NCBI GenBank assembly: GCA_963676435.2
Contig: CAXXOZ010000006.1
Span: 434,001 to 498,000 of the forward strand
DNA from: CAXXOZ01 sp963676435
GTDB taxonomy: Bacteria; Bacillota; Clostridia; Lachnospirales; Lachnospiraceae
DNA: 64,000 nt
Reading direction: 5' to 3'
A program made the translations under genes and the position numbers. The notes beneath the pieces were generated by a model. That model was not told the DNA's origin. It worked only from the letters and a program-made list of their open reading frames with translations, and made no database searches. Shown here piece by piece: positions 45,123 through 54,350 of the stretch (position 1 is its first letter; every line of letters begins with the position of its first letter).

Positions 45123-45764
45123 TTACATGATTTTCATTATATTTTCTCGAAACTAAAGTTTTTCTTTTGATTTGTCAAAATAGAAGTGGTTATTAAATAT
45201 ATTTTGTATTGTTAAGTTAACAAACAAAACAATCACATATATGTCTCCATTACTATAGGGGCATAACACTATACGTTTTCATACTCAACAATTACATATT
45301 ACTAATTCGCTAACCTCCGATGAAGTTTTTTTCTTAATGTTCATAAAAACTACATTTTAGGAGGATTTTATAATACAAAATTATTTTTATGCTTACAATA
45401 AAATGAGATTTTTAATGTATTCAGCTATTTTCTTTGGCGTGTGAAGTCTGCCAATTGTAATAAAGATATAGATCATAAACATATGTACTCACATTATTTA
45501 TGGAAAGAATTGTTCTAACGGCTATGAGATACTTTCTACTCAGTAAACATAGCGATTAGCCTATCGATACTTTTTATCTTATAAAAAATATTCATGCAAA
45601 TGAAAAGTCTTAGAGTAGATTCCACCGCTTTTCCACGTTCAGCAGACATTATTAAGCTTTTAAAAAACACTAACAAACAGCATAAACCCCTTTAAAATAA
45701 GCTTTTGGGCGTGTATAATATAATAATAAGTATTATTAAGATAAAATTATTTAAAGGAGTATTT
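45123..45764. other. Intergenic stretch without recognised gene
   Basis: About 640 AT-rich bases with only short frames. One AGGAGG (about 45358-45364) is followed by no usable start, perhaps the leader of a vanished gene. I see no RNA gene or clear repeat here. Confidence 0.5.
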
Positions 45765-46190
45765 ATGGATATTAACAATAAATTTATTAGCCTTATTAAT
45801 GATCTTGATGAAAGTCAAGCAAAGAAATTTTCTATAAAAGAACTTTTTAGACTTATTAAAAAGCTTGAAGATAAAGATATAAATGATTATGAAATAGACA
45901 AAAAATTCAAAAAAATGGAAGCACACATGGTTGATTTTTTAAAAGGTGATATAAAAGCATTAAGAAAATATAAAAAAGAGTATTCAAGTTTAAAGACCTA
46001 TATTATGAAAACATATAAATTGGTTTATAAGGGTTATTATTATGGCTTATTATTAGTTTTTGGAGTTGCCATAGGAACCAGTTTAGGAAGTGCTTTAAGT
46101 CCTGCGTTTTATGGTGTTGGAATACCAATAGGAATAGCTATTGGAGCTGGAATAGAGAACTCTTTAGAAAAGAAAAATTTACTATATTAA
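45765..46190 (+). CDS. Hypothetical protein with glycine-zipper membrane segment
   Basis: A 141-residue protein. Residues 1-95 are helical and very charged (Lys/Glu/Asp). The C-terminus has a hydrophobic glycine-rich pair of segments (about 100-120 and 124-135; GVAIGTSLGSAL and GVGIPIGIAIGAGIEN), like a glycine zipper that inserts in membranes. The ATG at 45765 follows AAAGGAG; a longer frame from 45705 lacks a site. No family is recognised. Confidence 0.75.
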   Translation: MDINNKFISLINDLDESQAKKFSIKELFRLIKKLEDKDINDYEIDKKFKKMEAHMVDFLKGDIKALRKYKKEYSSLKTYIMKTYKLVYKGYYYGLLLVFGVAIGTSLGSALSPAFYGVGIPIGIAIGAGIENSLEKKNLLY

Positions 46191-46243
46191 GTTAGATTTT
46201 TCAAAAACAATAATATATACACAATGCAAAAATAAGGAGAGAC

Positions 46244-46900
46244 ATGAAGAAAACTATTTTACTAGATTTAGATGGAACCCTTACAGAATCGGGAGAAGGG
46301 ATTATAAAATCAGTACAGTACGCGCTAGAAAAAATGGGAAGACCAGAAAAAAATCAAGATAAACTAAAAGTGTTTATTGGCCCACCTATAATAGAACAGT
46401 TCATTGAGTTTGCAGGATTAGATAAAGAAAATGCTAAAGTAGCAGTAAAACATTATAGGGAAAGGTTTTCCAAGATAGGAATATTTGAAAATCGTTTATA
46501 TCCAGGAATTGAAGATTTATTAAATGAACTAAGAGAAAAAGGATATACTTTAGCGGTAGCCTCTTCAAAACCAGAGGTTTTTGTAAAACAAATATTAGAG
46601 CATTTTAAGTTAAACCATTTCTTTAGAGAAATAGTTGGTAGCACTATGGATGAAACTCGAACGACAAAATCTGAAGTAATATACGAAGCATTAGAGCGTC
46701 TTAATATGAAAGATAAACGTGATGAAATAATCATGGTAGGGGATAAAAAACACGATGTAGAGGGAGCAAGGAAACAAGGTGTTTACTGTATAGCAGTTTC
46801 ATATGGGTACGGAACTTTAGAGGAGTTAGAAAAGGCAGAACCTGATATGATTGTTAATACAGTAGATGAACTGAAAAAAGTACTTTTAATGAACAGATAG
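46244..46900 (+). CDS. HAD-superfamily phosphatase (Gph/PpaX-like)
   Basis: A 218-residue HAD hydrolase, subfamily IA. Motif I is LDLDGTLTESG (about residues 5-15), motif II VASSKPE, motif III the Lys in TTKSE and motif IV GDKKHDVEGA. An alpha-helical cap lies at about 18-85. Related enzymes remove phosphate from phosphoglycolate, pyrophosphate or nucleotides; the substrate cannot be fixed. AAGGAGAG precedes the ATG. The GGDEF gene follows after 36 bases. Confidence 0.9.
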   Translation: MKKTILLDLDGTLTESGEGIIKSVQYALEKMGRPEKNQDKLKVFIGPPIIEQFIEFAGLDKENAKVAVKHYRERFSKIGIFENRLYPGIEDLLNELREKGYTLAVASSKPEVFVKQILEHFKLNHFFREIVGSTMDETRTTKSEVIYEALERLNMKDKRDEIIMVGDKKHDVEGARKQGVYCIAVSYGYGTLEELEKAEPDMIVNTVDELKKVLLMNR

Positions 46901-46936
46901 AAAAGGGGCCTATCATAATAGTTGGAAGGAGGAAAA

Positions 46937-48005
46937 TTGAAAAAGTTTCAAAAAATTATAGGTTACTCAAAACAACTAGAAGAAAAAAATAAAATAGCTT
47001 ATATTCTTACAGCAATTGGTTTATCACAATTATTAATATTTATGGTGTTTTATGTAACAGTAGTAAAATCTCCCTTATTGATAATTGAGACTGCTTGCAT
47101 AATTTTATTTTACCTAGTTGTATTTTTTTCTATTAAAGAAAAGGTTATTTATTTTTGGTAAAGCTCTTGCCATTATATCATTAATAATTCAGGTAGGATT
47201 GTTAGAATATATCTGGTTTCCAAGGGAAACCTACTTTTTGTTGTTCTTTTTTTTAGTGCCACCAATTTCATTTTTTATTATGGATATTGACAATGCAAAA
47301 GAAAGAAAGGTACTTATTTTATTAAATCTTTTAGTTGCAGTTGTTCTTCTAATGAGTGGTATATTTGAACCTTATGAGCTTATAGAGTTAGAAGCACATT
47401 ATGTAATGATTCTTAGGGTAATGTCTATAGTTTCGACAATTTTTACTGAGGTTTTAGTTTTTTATTTTTATGCAGTTAGTTTAGCAAGAACTCACTCTGA
47501 ACTAAGACTATTAGCTAATACTGATGCTCTAACAAATATATCAAATCGAAGAGTTTTATTTGAACAGGGTGAAAAATTTACATGCATTTATGAAAAATAT
47601 GATAAGACATTTTCATTAATGATTTTAGATATTGACCATTTTAAGCGAATAAATGATGAATATGGACATCCAGCCGGTGACAAAGTTTTAAAAGAAATTT
47701 CAACGGTTATTTCTGAAAACGTAAGAAAAGAAGATTTAGTCTGTAGATATGGTGGAGAAGAATTTGCCATACTATTTAAAAACATGGGGCACGAAAACAG
47801 AAGCAGTATTGAAAATATAAAAAATAAAATAAAAGAGCACTTATTTACTATAAATGAAGACACATCGATATCATTAACTTTTTCAGCAGGGGTGGTTACT
47901 TATAATTCAAAAGTGACTAGCTTTGATGAGTTAGTTAAAAAAGCAGATGCTCTTTTATATGAGGCAAAAAGAACAGGAAGAGATAAAATTATTTATGACA
48001 AATGA
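46937..48005 (+). pseudogene. Diguanylate cyclase (membrane + GGDEF), frameshifted
   Basis: A c-di-GMP synthase-type protein. It starts at TTG 46937 (five bases after AAGGAGG) and encodes about five or six transmembrane helices, then a GGDEF domain with motif GGEEF and an inhibitory RxxD site (RKED) five residues before it. The first 70 or so codons end at IYFW with a stop, and a second frame continues GKALAIISLIIQ. Removing one T from the T5 run near 47152-47156 restores about 355 residues. The GGDEF half is complete. Either a pseudogene or a sequencing error. Confidence 0.82.
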
Positions 48006-48028
48006 TGATAAAAAGATATAACGTGGTG

Positions 48029-48057
48029 TTGCTATAAATTCTTAAAAATGATATAAT
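48029..48057 (+). promoter_or_regulatory. Promoter of the zinc-uptake operon
   Basis: TTGCTA (48029-48034), a 17-base spacer and TATAAT (48052-48057), 66 bases upstream of znuA. Confidence 0.75.
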
Positions 48058-48082
48058 GCAAATGCGAACTAATTGCAACTAG
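48058..48082 (+). promoter_or_regulatory. Candidate Zur/Fur-family operator
   Basis: Directly after the -10 box, at the expected transcription start, lies TGCGAACTAATTGCA (48064-48078), an imperfect 7-1-7 palindrome inside GCAAATGCGAACTAATTGCAAC. Binding by the Fur-family protein encoded in the operon would block transcription. The match is partial. Confidence 0.45.
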
Positions 48083-48122
48083 ATGTAAATTTATATTTTG
48101 CTTTAAAGTAGGAGAGAAAATA

Positions 48123-48992
48123 ATGAAAAAAGCTTTAAGTAGTATATTTTTATTAGCGTTAATAGTTATCATGATTTGTTTATCAGGGTGTGGTAAAGAT
48201 TTAGAAGAAAACTTAGGCGAAGAAAAAATAGTAATTGCAGTTTCTATCGTACCAGAACAGACTTTTGTTGAAGCAGTATGTGGTGATTTAGTTGAAGTTG
48301 TTACATTAATACCCCCAGGTAGTAGTCCGGAAAACTACGAACCTACTCCTCAACAAATGGAGAAATTTAGTGATGCTTCTTTGTATTTTTCAATTGGAGT
48401 ACCAACTGAAGAAGCAAATATATTACCTAATGTAGGTGATGTAAAAGTAGTTTCTCTACAGGAAAAAGTAGCTGCAGTTTATGATGATAGAACTTTTGAG
48501 TCAGGGGAGCGAGATCCTCATATATGGCTTTCACCCAAGAGAGTAAAAGTGATGATTGAGACTATAGCAGAGGAAATGATTAAATTAGATCCAGAGAATG
48601 AAGAAGTCTATTTAGATAATGCAGCAGACTATATATCAAAACTAGATGAGTTGGATCAGGAAATAAATGAGGCTTTAGAAGGTGTAGAGAATAAGAAAAT
48701 TATTGTATATCATCCTGCGTTTGGGTATATATCAGAAGATTATGGACTTGTAATGTATGCCCTAGAAGAAGAAGGAAAAGAAGCAACAGCAAAACACTTA
48801 GAAGATATGATTGATCTTGCGAAAGAAGAGAATATAAAAGTAATATTTTATCAAGAAGAAATCGATAGCAGCCAGTCAGAGTCATTTGCAGAAGAAATAG
48901 GCGGAAAAACAATTAAGCTTGCACCACTGGCAGCTGATTATATAGATAATCTAAGAAGTATGGCACAAACAATGAAAGAGGCTATGAAATAG
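48123..48992 (+). CDS. znuA: Zinc/manganese ABC transporter substrate-binding lipoprotein
   Basis: A 289-residue lipoprotein with signal sequence and lipobox LSGC (Cys about 23), anchored outside the membrane. Cluster A-I binding-protein features include YEPTP (about 75-79), DPHIW (about 134-138) and YHPAFGYISEDYGL (about 199-212), and a late EEID (about 241-244). In most ZnuA the first metal His sits in SPH.YEPTP; here it reads SPENYEPTP, so that ligand is replaced. No His-rich loop is present. The gene begins the operon znuA-znuC-znuB-zur-zupT, with a visible promoter and candidate operator. Confidence 0.9.
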   Translation: MKKALSSIFLLALIVIMICLSGCGKDLEENLGEEKIVIAVSIVPEQTFVEAVCGDLVEVVTLIPPGSSPENYEPTPQQMEKFSDASLYFSIGVPTEEANILPNVGDVKVVSLQEKVAAVYDDRTFESGERDPHIWLSPKRVKVMIETIAEEMIKLDPENEEVYLDNAADYISKLDELDQEINEALEGVENKKIIVYHPAFGYISEDYGLVMYALEEEGKEATAKHLEDMIDLAKEENIKVIFYQEEIDSSQSESFAEEIGGKTIKLAPLAADYIDNLRSMAQTMKEAMK

Positions 48993-49756
48993 TGAAAACC
49001 ATTATTCAAATTGAGAATTTGTCGGTACATTATGGAAATACAAAAGCAATATCAAATATAAATATGAATGTGGCTGAAGGTGAATTTTTAGGTATAATTG
49101 GGCCTAATGGTGGAGGAAAGACTACTTTATTAAAAGCTATATTGGGACTAATTCCAGTTACAAAAGGTGAAATAAAGATTTTTGATCAGCCGCCAGAAAA
49201 AAATAAAACTTCTATAGGTTATGTACCACAGTTCGCTGATATGGATAGACAATTTCCAATATCAGCTATTGAAGTTCTTTTAACTGCCAGATTGAAACAA
49301 GGGTTATCACCCTTAAAAAGGTATTCAAAAAAAGATAAAGAAATTGCATACCAGCAATTAGAAAAGGTCGGAATAGAACATTTGGCAAAAAGACAAATCT
49401 CGGAACTTTCAGTTGGTGAATTTCAAAGATTGTTAATTGCCAGAGCATTAACAGTAAAGCCAAGCTTACTTCTTCTTGATGAACCAACAGCAAGTGTTGA
49501 TGTAAGCTCCAGAGAGAAAATCTATCATTTACTTAAAGAATTAAATAAGGAAATGACTATTATACTTGTTACTCATGATCTTCTAGCCGTGTCATCTGAG
49601 GTGCGAAGCCTTGCATGTATGAATGAAAATCTAGTTTATCACGGTGAACCAGAACTTAATGAAGATATTGTTAAGCAGTTATATGGTTGTCCGATTGATT
49701 TAATAGCTCATGGTGTTCCTCATAGAGTTTTAAAAGAACATAAGGAGGAGGTATGA
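48992..49756 (+). CDS. znuC: Zinc ABC transporter ATP-binding protein
   Basis: A 254-residue ABC ATPase powering metal uptake. Walker A GPNGGGKTT (about 37-45), the signature LSVGEFQR (about 140-147) and Walker B LLLLDEP (about 160-166) are all present. It starts at GTG 48992, which overlaps the last base of the znuA stop. The following permease starts one base after its stop. Confidence 0.93.
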   Translation: MKTIIQIENLSVHYGNTKAISNINMNVAEGEFLGIIGPNGGGKTTLLKAILGLIPVTKGEIKIFDQPPEKNKTSIGYVPQFADMDRQFPISAIEVLLTARLKQGLSPLKRYSKKDKEIAYQQLEKVGIEHLAKRQISELSVGEFQRLLIARALTVKPSLLLLDEPTASVDVSSREKIYHLLKELNKEMTIILVTHDLLAVSSEVRSLACMNENLVYHGEPELNEDIVKQLYGCPIDLIAHGVPHRVLKEHKEEV

Positions 49757-49757
49757 T

Positions 49758-50609
49758 ATGTTTCAGTCCTTATTTGAATATCAGTTTATACAAAACGCCC
49801 TAATAGCAAGTATATTAGCAAGTATTGTATGTGGAATAATAGGTGTAATAGTAATTGAAAAGAAAATGGTAATGATGAGTGGAGGTATTGCCCACACAGC
49901 TTATGGTGGTGTAGGACTTGGATACCTACTTGGATATGAACCAGTAATAGTTGCTTTCATATTTTCAGTTGGAGCAGCTCTTGGAATAGGCAAAATAAAA
50001 AGAACGGGTGGAGTTCAATCAGATGTTATTATAGGTTTGTTTTGGTCACTTGGAATGGCTCTTGGAATCTTGTTTATTGCTTTGAAACCAGGATATCCAC
50101 CAGACTTAAACTCTTACCTCTTTGGAAATATTCTTTCAGTAACAAGAGGTAATCTTTTTCTTATGGTTATACTGACTTTTATCGTAGTATTTTTAATAAT
50201 TGCATTTTTTCAAGATTGGAAAGCATATTTATTTGATAAAGAATTTGCTTCTATTCTTGGTATAAAAACTACATTTTTAGAATATTTATTTTTAGTTTTA
50301 GTTGCAATGACAGTAGTTGTATTAATAAGAGTAGCAGGAATAATTTTGGTAATAGCGTTGTTGACAGCTCCTGCAGCAACAGCATCTTTATTTTCTAAAA
50401 AATTAAAAATTCGAATGTTTCTTGCAGTTATAATTGGTGCATTCTTTTGTATAGCAGGCTTATGGATTTCCTATACCCTAAATTTTGCATCTGGAGCAAG
50501 TATTGTTATTTTATCTGTTGTCAGTTATTTTCTTATCTATGCAATTCGCCTTATTCGTAATATAATAAAAAGAAAAAACATTGCTAAGGTTGGGAGGAAA
50601 TCTGATTGA
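49758..50609 (+). CDS. znuB: Zinc/manganese ABC transporter permease
   Basis: A 283-residue integral membrane protein of the ABC-3 family with about eight hydrophobic helices and a basic C-terminal tail (IKRKNIAKVGRKSD). The conserved GGIAHTAYGGVGLGYLLG (about 41-58) and VAGIILVIALLTAPAATA (about 193-210) segments are typical. GGAGGAGG precedes the ATG. Its stop overlaps the Fur-family start by four bases. Confidence 0.93.
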   Translation: MFQSLFEYQFIQNALIASILASIVCGIIGVIVIEKKMVMMSGGIAHTAYGGVGLGYLLGYEPVIVAFIFSVGAALGIGKIKRTGGVQSDVIIGLFWSLGMALGILFIALKPGYPPDLNSYLFGNILSVTRGNLFLMVILTFIVVFLIIAFFQDWKAYLFDKEFASILGIKTTFLEYLFLVLVAMTVVVLIRVAGIILVIALLTAPAATASLFSKKLKIRMFLAVIIGAFFCIAGLWISYTLNFASGASIVILSVVSYFLIYAIRLIRNIIKRKNIAKVGRKSD

Positions 50610-51073
50610 AAGAGCAGATTGATTGTAAAGAATTATTAAAAAATAGCGGTTTAAAAATTACCAAAAGCAGAAAGGCTATTTTTGATGTTTTGGTTAAAAG
50701 CGATCAACCAATGGCGGCAGAAGATATTTTTCTGGCATTGAAAGAAAAGCAGATGACAATAAATCTATCAACCGTTTATCGAACATTAGAAATATTTGAA
50801 AGCAAGGACTTAGTTACGAAAATTAGCATTATGGATGATGAAAGAATGCTTTATGAATATAATAATTTAGGACATAGACATTATCTTGTATGTATTGGTT
50901 GCAAAAAAATAGTAACAGTTAGGCATTGTCCGCTGGGGACCTATGAAAAAACATTAGAAAAAGAAACAGGTTTTGATATTGTGGGACACAAGCTTTATCT
51001 ATATGGGCAGTGTGAAGACTGTCAGAAAAAAATAAAAAGCTGGAGGATTAGCGAATGGACATGGGGGCAGTGA
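50606..51073 (+). CDS. zur: Fur-family regulator, probably Zur
   Basis: A 155-residue metal-dependent repressor. An N-terminal winged helix (about residues 1-80; INLSTVYRTLEIFE) is followed by the metal-binding dimer domain with HRHYLVCIGCKKIV (two Cys of the structural zinc near 97 and 100) and a closing CEDCQKK. It starts at TTG 50606 after GGGAGGAAA. Position inside a zinc-uptake operon makes Zur more likely than Fur or PerR; sequence alone does not decide it. It probably controls its own operon through 48058-48082. Confidence 0.88.
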   Translation: MKEQIDCKELLKNSGLKITKSRKAIFDVLVKSDQPMAAEDIFLALKEKQMTINLSTVYRTLEIFESKDLVTKISIMDDERMLYEYNNLGHRHYLVCIGCKKIVTVRHCPLGTYEKTLEKETGFDIVGHKLYLYGQCEDCQKKIKSWRISEWTWGQ

Positions 51074-51864
51074 TATTTGCTTTTTCATTAACATTATTTG
51101 CTGGATTAGCAACAGGAATAGGAAGTTTACTATCAATTTTTACAAAAAGAACAAACACCAATTTTTTATCTGTAGCACTAGGGTTTTCAGCAGGTGTTAT
51201 GATTTATGTTTCATTCGTAGAAATATTGGTAAAAGCAAAGGATTCATTAGTTATAGCCCTAGGTGAAAAAATGGGAACATGGGGAGCTGTAGGTGGGTTC
51301 TTTTTTGGTATTCTTGTCATCGCTGTAATTGATAAATTAATACCTTCTGCAGAAAATCCCCATGAAGTACATACCGTAGAAGAAATGGATGGAAAAAGTG
51401 AATCTCATAAGTCAAACCTTATGAGAATGGGATTATTTACAGCACTTGCTATTGGAATACATAATTTTCCAGAAGGTCTTGCTACTTTTACGGCGGCATT
51501 AAGTGATCCAGACTTAGGTATACCTATTGCTGTAGCTATAGCAATTCATAACATTCCAGAAGGAATAGCTGTTGCAGTGCCGATTTTTTATGCTACAGGA
51601 AGTAAGCGAAAAGCATTTAGGTTGTCTTTCTTATCAGGACTCTCAGAACCTGTTGGAGCACTAATAGGATATTTAATATTATTTAGATTCTTTAATGATG
51701 TAATGTTCGGATTTATATTTGCCTCAGTAGCAGGTATAATGGTATATATATGTCTGGATGAGCTTTTACCATCAGCAAGAGAATATGGAAAGCACCACTT
51801 AGCCATGTATGGCTTAATAGGAGGAATGGCTGTAATGGCATTGAGTTTATTGTTGTTTTTATAG
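51055..51864 (+). CDS. zupT: ZIP-family metal transporter (ZupT-like)
   Basis: A 269-residue membrane protein with about eight helices. The two ZIP signature helices are visible as HNFPEGLATF (about 140-149) and HNIPEGIAVA (about 166-175), whose His and Glu form the metal path. It overlaps the Fur-family gene by 19 bases and has a CTGGAGG site inside that gene. It adds a low-energy zinc or iron entry route to the ABC system. Confidence 0.93.
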   Translation: MDMGAVIFAFSLTLFAGLATGIGSLLSIFTKRTNTNFLSVALGFSAGVMIYVSFVEILVKAKDSLVIALGEKMGTWGAVGGFFFGILVIAVIDKLIPSAENPHEVHTVEEMDGKSESHKSNLMRMGLFTALAIGIHNFPEGLATFTAALSDPDLGIPIAVAIAIHNIPEGIAVAVPIFYATGSKRKAFRLSFLSGLSEPVGALIGYLILFRFFNDVMFGFIFASVAGIMVYICLDELLPSAREYGKHHLAMYGLIGGMAVMALSLLLFL

Positions 51865-51887
51865 TTACTGCTTGTAAGGAAATTTTA

Positions 51888-51900
51888 GAAAATGATTTTC
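51888..51900. promoter_or_regulatory. Fur-like palindrome
   Basis: GAAAATGATTTTC, a perfect 6-1-6 palindrome, lies in the 59-base gap between the ZIP gene and the epimerase gene. It resembles half of a Fur box. Function is unproven. Confidence 0.3.
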
Positions 51901-51923
51901 GTCAGGCACAGTAAGGAGAATAT

Positions 51924-52916
51924 ATGGAAGAATTATATTTAATTACAGGGGCAGCAGGTCATTTAGGCAGAGTAGTTACACAAAAGTTAATAAAAAACGG
52001 CAAAGAAGTACGCGCTTTAGTATTGCCAGGTGAAAAGCACATACCAAAACATGCCAAGATATATTATGGAGATGTGAGAGATGAAGAAAGTCTTGAATCA
52101 TTTTTTGAGAATTCAGAAGAATATAATTTAGTAGTAATTCATTGTGCAGGAATTGTTTCAATAGCATCTAAGATAGACAAAGATTTATATGATGTAAATG
52201 TAGTTGGTACAAATAACATAATAAATCTCTGTAAAAAACATAAAGTATCAAAAATGATATATGTTAGTTCCGTTCATGCTATTCCAGAAAAAGAAAAAGG
52301 ACAAACAATAAAAGAAATTAAAGATTTTAATCCAGATAATGTAATAGGAGCATATGCAAAAACAAAGTCTGAAGCAACAGCAAATGTTCTTCAAGCTGGA
52401 AAAGATGGATTGAATGTATGTGTGGTACATCCTTCAGGAATTGCAGGACCATATGATTATGGTAGAGGTCACATTACTACTTTAGTTAGAGATTATTATA
52501 AAAAAAGATTAACCTCGGGTATTAAGGGGGCATATGATTTCGTAGATGTAAGAGATGTAGCAGATGGAATACTTTCAGTATGCGAAAAAGGTGACGACGG
52601 AGAATGTTATATACTTTCAAATAAATGTTTTCAAGTTAAAGAGATTCTTGATATGCTTCATGATATAACAGGGAAAGGCAAAATCAGAAGTTACTTACCT
52701 TTGTGGTTTGCAAAGGGTACAGCACCACTAGCAGAATTGTATTACAAAATATTAAGGCAGCCACCTTTATATACGACTTATTCAATATACACATTAAATA
52801 CAAATGCAGATTTCTCTCATGAAAAGGCAACGAAGACCTTTGGTTATAAAACTAGAGATATGAAAGAAACCTTAATGGATACAGTATACTGGCTAAAGAA
52901 AATCGGCAAAATATAG
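51924..52916 (+). CDS. NAD-dependent epimerase/dehydratase family protein
   Basis: A 330-residue extended short-chain dehydrogenase. The Rossmann motif TGAAGHLG is at about residues 8-15, the catalytic YAKTK at about 144-148 and the Ser in VSSVHA near 116. Related proteins act as sugar-nucleotide epimerases or dihydroflavonol/steroid-type reductases; the substrate is not clear. AAGGAG precedes the ATG. The dTDP-rhamnose fusion gene begins 25 bases downstream, hinting at sugar-nucleotide metabolism. Confidence 0.88.
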   Translation: MEELYLITGAAGHLGRVVTQKLIKNGKEVRALVLPGEKHIPKHAKIYYGDVRDEESLESFFENSEEYNLVVIHCAGIVSIASKIDKDLYDVNVVGTNNIINLCKKHKVSKMIYVSSVHAIPEKEKGQTIKEIKDFNPDNVIGAYAKTKSEATANVLQAGKDGLNVCVVHPSGIAGPYDYGRGHITTLVRDYYKKRLTSGIKGAYDFVDVRDVADGILSVCEKGDDGECYILSNKCFQVKEILDMLHDITGKGKIRSYLPLWFAKGTAPLAELYYKILRQPPLYTTYSIYTLNTNADFSHEKATKTFGYKTRDMKETLMDTVYWLKKIGKI

Positions 52917-52941
52917 ATAAATAAATTTGTGAGGAAGCTCA

Positions 52942-54318
52942 ATGAATATCAAAAAAACAGAACTTGATAATGTATTGATAATAGAAACAAAAATATTTGG
53001 AGATCATAGAGGTTGGTTTACTGAAAACTATAACAAGTCGGATTTTAGTGAGCATGGAATTGAAGCAGAATTTATTCAGGATAATCATTCAATGACTAAA
53101 AAGAAAGGAACTATAAGAGGTCTTCATTTTCAAAAATCACCGAAAACTCAATCCAAACTAATTCGATGTACCAGAGGAAAGGTTATGGATGTAATTGTTG
53201 ATTTAAGAAAAGGTTCTCCTACATATAAAAAACATATAAAGATTGAGTTATCTGAAGAAAATATGAAACAGATACTTATTCCCAAAGGATTTGCTCATGG
53301 ATTTCTAACCCTTACAGATGATGTGGAAGTACAATACAAAGTTGATGAATATTATGATCCTAAATGGGATAGAGGAATTCGATTCGATGATCCAGATATA
53401 GGTATTGATTGGGGAATAGAAAATCCTATTCTTTCTGAAAAAGACGCTGTAGCACCATTACTGAAAGATAGTGATTTCAATTTTAGCTTAAAATATTTAG
53501 TTACTGGAGCTAATGGTCAACTAGGAAATGAAATAGTAAATAAATTAAATGAAAATAAAATAAATAATATTGCTCCAAAAAGAGAAGAATTTGATATAAC
53601 AAAAGAAGACCAAGTGAAACAATTTATATTAGATAAAAAGCCAGATGTTATAATTCATTGTGCTGCATATACCTTAGTCGATGCTGCAGAAGATAACCAA
53701 GAAGCTTGCTATAAAGTAAATGTTGAAGGAACAAAATATTTAATTGAAGCAGCAAAAAAAATCGATGCTACCTTTGTATACATAAGTACAGATTATGTGT
53801 TTGATGGTTCTGGTGAGAATCCTTTTACAGAAAGTGATAATACTTCTCCAATTAATTATTATGGATATACCAAAGAATTAGGGGAAAAAACTGTTAGAAA
53901 TGAAATTTATAAACATTTTATAATCAGAACATCCTGGGTATATGGTGAAAACGGAAATAACTTTGTGAAGACTATGCTGAATCTGGCAACTTCAAATGAT
54001 GAAATAAAAGTAGTAGATGATCAAATTGGATCACCAACATATTCAAGTGACCTTGCGGAATTTATAATTAAGTTGATTCAGACAAATAACTTTGGAACCT
54101 ATCATGGAATTAATGAAGGTTATGTAAGTTGGTATGAATTTGCAAAAAAGATATTTGAATTAGCAAAATCACCAGTTAAAGTGACTCCAATAACTTCAGA
54201 GGAATACAAAACAAAAGCAAAAAGACCAAGAAACTCAAGATTATCAAATATTAATAATAAAGTATACACTTTTTCTACATGGCAGGATGCTTTGGAGAGA
54301 TTTCTATTAAAAGATTAA
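52942..54318 (+). CDS. rfbCD: Fused dTDP-4-dehydrorhamnose 3,5-epimerase / reductase (RfbC-RfbD)
   Basis: A 458-residue bifunctional protein for the last two steps of dTDP-L-rhamnose synthesis. Residues 1-180 are the cupin-fold epimerase (GTIRGLHFQ, with the catalytic His near 62; GFAHGFLTL near 118). Residues 187-458 are an NADPH Rossmann reductase (VTGANGQLG near 189-197; STDYVFDG; YYGYTKE with the catalytic Tyr/Lys). No stop separates the parts, and each is full length. RfbA and RfbB are not in the window. GTGAGGA precedes the ATG. Confidence 0.92.
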   Translation: MNIKKTELDNVLIIETKIFGDHRGWFTENYNKSDFSEHGIEAEFIQDNHSMTKKKGTIRGLHFQKSPKTQSKLIRCTRGKVMDVIVDLRKGSPTYKKHIKIELSEENMKQILIPKGFAHGFLTLTDDVEVQYKVDEYYDPKWDRGIRFDDPDIGIDWGIENPILSEKDAVAPLLKDSDFNFSLKYLVTGANGQLGNEIVNKLNENKINNIAPKREEFDITKEDQVKQFILDKKPDVIIHCAAYTLVDAAEDNQEACYKVNVEGTKYLIEAAKKIDATFVYISTDYVFDGSGENPFTESDNTSPINYYGYTKELGEKTVRNEIYKHFIIRTSWVYGENGNNFVKTMLNLATSNDEIKVVDDQIGSPTYSSDLAEFIIKLIQTNNFGTYHGINEGYVSWYEFAKKIFELAKSPVKVTPITSEEYKTKAKRPRNSRLSNINNKVYTFSTWQDALERFLLKD

Positions 54319-54350
54319 GAAAGTTTTTATAAGAAAGGAAGTTGAAGAGT

